Source: an uncultured Veillonellaceae bacterium (GTDB lineage Bacteria > Bacillota > Negativicutes > Veillonellales > Negativicoccaceae). From it: a stretch of DNA of 6,338 bases. The stretch is from assembly GCA_900556745.1 (NCBI GenBank), contig USPU01000048.1, positions 1-6,338 on the forward strand. Reading direction: 5' to 3'. Of this stretch, positions 6,142 through 6,338 are shown one piece after another (position 1 is the first letter of the stretch; each line of letters starts with the position of its first letter). Position numbers and translations under genes: made by a program. Under the pieces are notes generated by a model, which worked only from the letters and a program-made list of their open reading frames with translations, was not told the DNA's origin and did not search any database.

Positions 6142-6148
6142 GAATTAT

Positions 6149-6338
6149 TTATTTCGCAGTAACGATAATATCGATTCGCACAGGCCCTTCCGTATAAATA
6201 TCCTGTTTGGCCACGGCGCGGAGATTGACGTCGCCTCCCTTCGCCGCGATTTCCTGAATGGTATTGAACAACTGCAATCCGTCCACCTGCCCGACATTGC
6301 CCGTCAGCGGATCCGGCAAGACGCCTTTTTGCGTCGCG
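6149..6338 (-). CDS. C-terminal 62 residues of an unrecognised protein
   Basis: The frame enters from the window edge and ends in TAA at 6149-6151, with a terminator 7 bases later. I do not recognise the protein. Seen: a stretch reading PDPLTGNVGQVDG, an amphipathic LQLFNTIQEIAAKGG helix, then VNLRAVAKQDIYTE and a strand-like end GPVRIDIIVTAK. The alternating hydrophobic ending suggests a beta-sheet domain, and a periplasmic or envelope protein is possible, but this is a guess. Codon use matches its neighbours and the unbroken frame directly abuts a terminator, which supports a real gene. The start is outside the window. Confidence 0.7.
   Translation of the reverse strand, partial: ATQKGVLPDPLTGNVGQVDGLQLFNTIQEIAAKGGDVNLRAVAKQDIYTEGPVRIDIIVTAK

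Overview
This looks like a stretch of bacterial chromosome with housekeeping and metabolic genes, from a low-to-medium GC Firmicutes-type organism. The evidence is strong AGGAGG-type ribosome binding sites, textbook sigma-A promoters (TTGACA-17-TATAAT type), short hairpin-plus-U-tract terminators, tRNA genes that encode their own CCA, and Firmicutes-like RF3 and dCTP deaminase. The character of the APC permease and the base composition make a Negativicutes (Veillonella/Megasphaera/Dialister-type) host my best guess, but this is inference from memory of similar proteins and not shown by the window. I see no transposase, integrase, phage gene, CRISPR array or obvious foreign segment.

Layout. 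1-863 (minus strand): a two-gene operon of a small two-helix membrane protein and dcd (dCTP deaminase, cut by the window edge), joined by a 4-base GTGA overlap and driven by a promoter with a perfect TATAAT. 864-988: divergent promoter region. 989-2593 (plus strand): prfC, release factor 3, ending in a perfect hairpin terminator. 2663-2987 (minus): tRNA-Ala(GGC) and tRNA-Lys(CTT), each a complete unit with its own strong promoter and terminator. 2988-3195: non-coding as far as I can see. 3196-3933 (minus): a membrane protein of the DUF1624/HGSNAT catalytic-domain family. 3997-4240 (minus): a tRNA-Pro(TGG)-tRNA-Arg(TCT) pair with its own promoter, whose -35 box overlaps the stop codon of the upstream transporter gene. 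4237-6098 (minus): an operon of a YqgF/RuvC-like RNase H-fold protein and an APC-family amino acid permease, joined by an ATGA overlap. 6149-6338 (minus): the C-terminal end of an unrecognised protein, closed by a terminator.

How they fit together. Apart from prfC, everything is read on the minus strand. The genes serve translation (RF3, four tRNAs), nucleotide metabolism (Dcd), nucleic acid processing (YqgF-like) and transport. No single pathway links them. Several longest-open-frame starts are wrong here: the real starts, chosen by ribosome binding sites, are internal for the 405-863, 3196-3933, 4237-5664 and 5661-6098 genes. I did not find a convincing undescribed system. The points most worth checking are the divergent YqgF-like protein coupled to a permease, the PH-like membrane protein coupled to dcd, and the overlap of tRNA signals with neighbouring genes.
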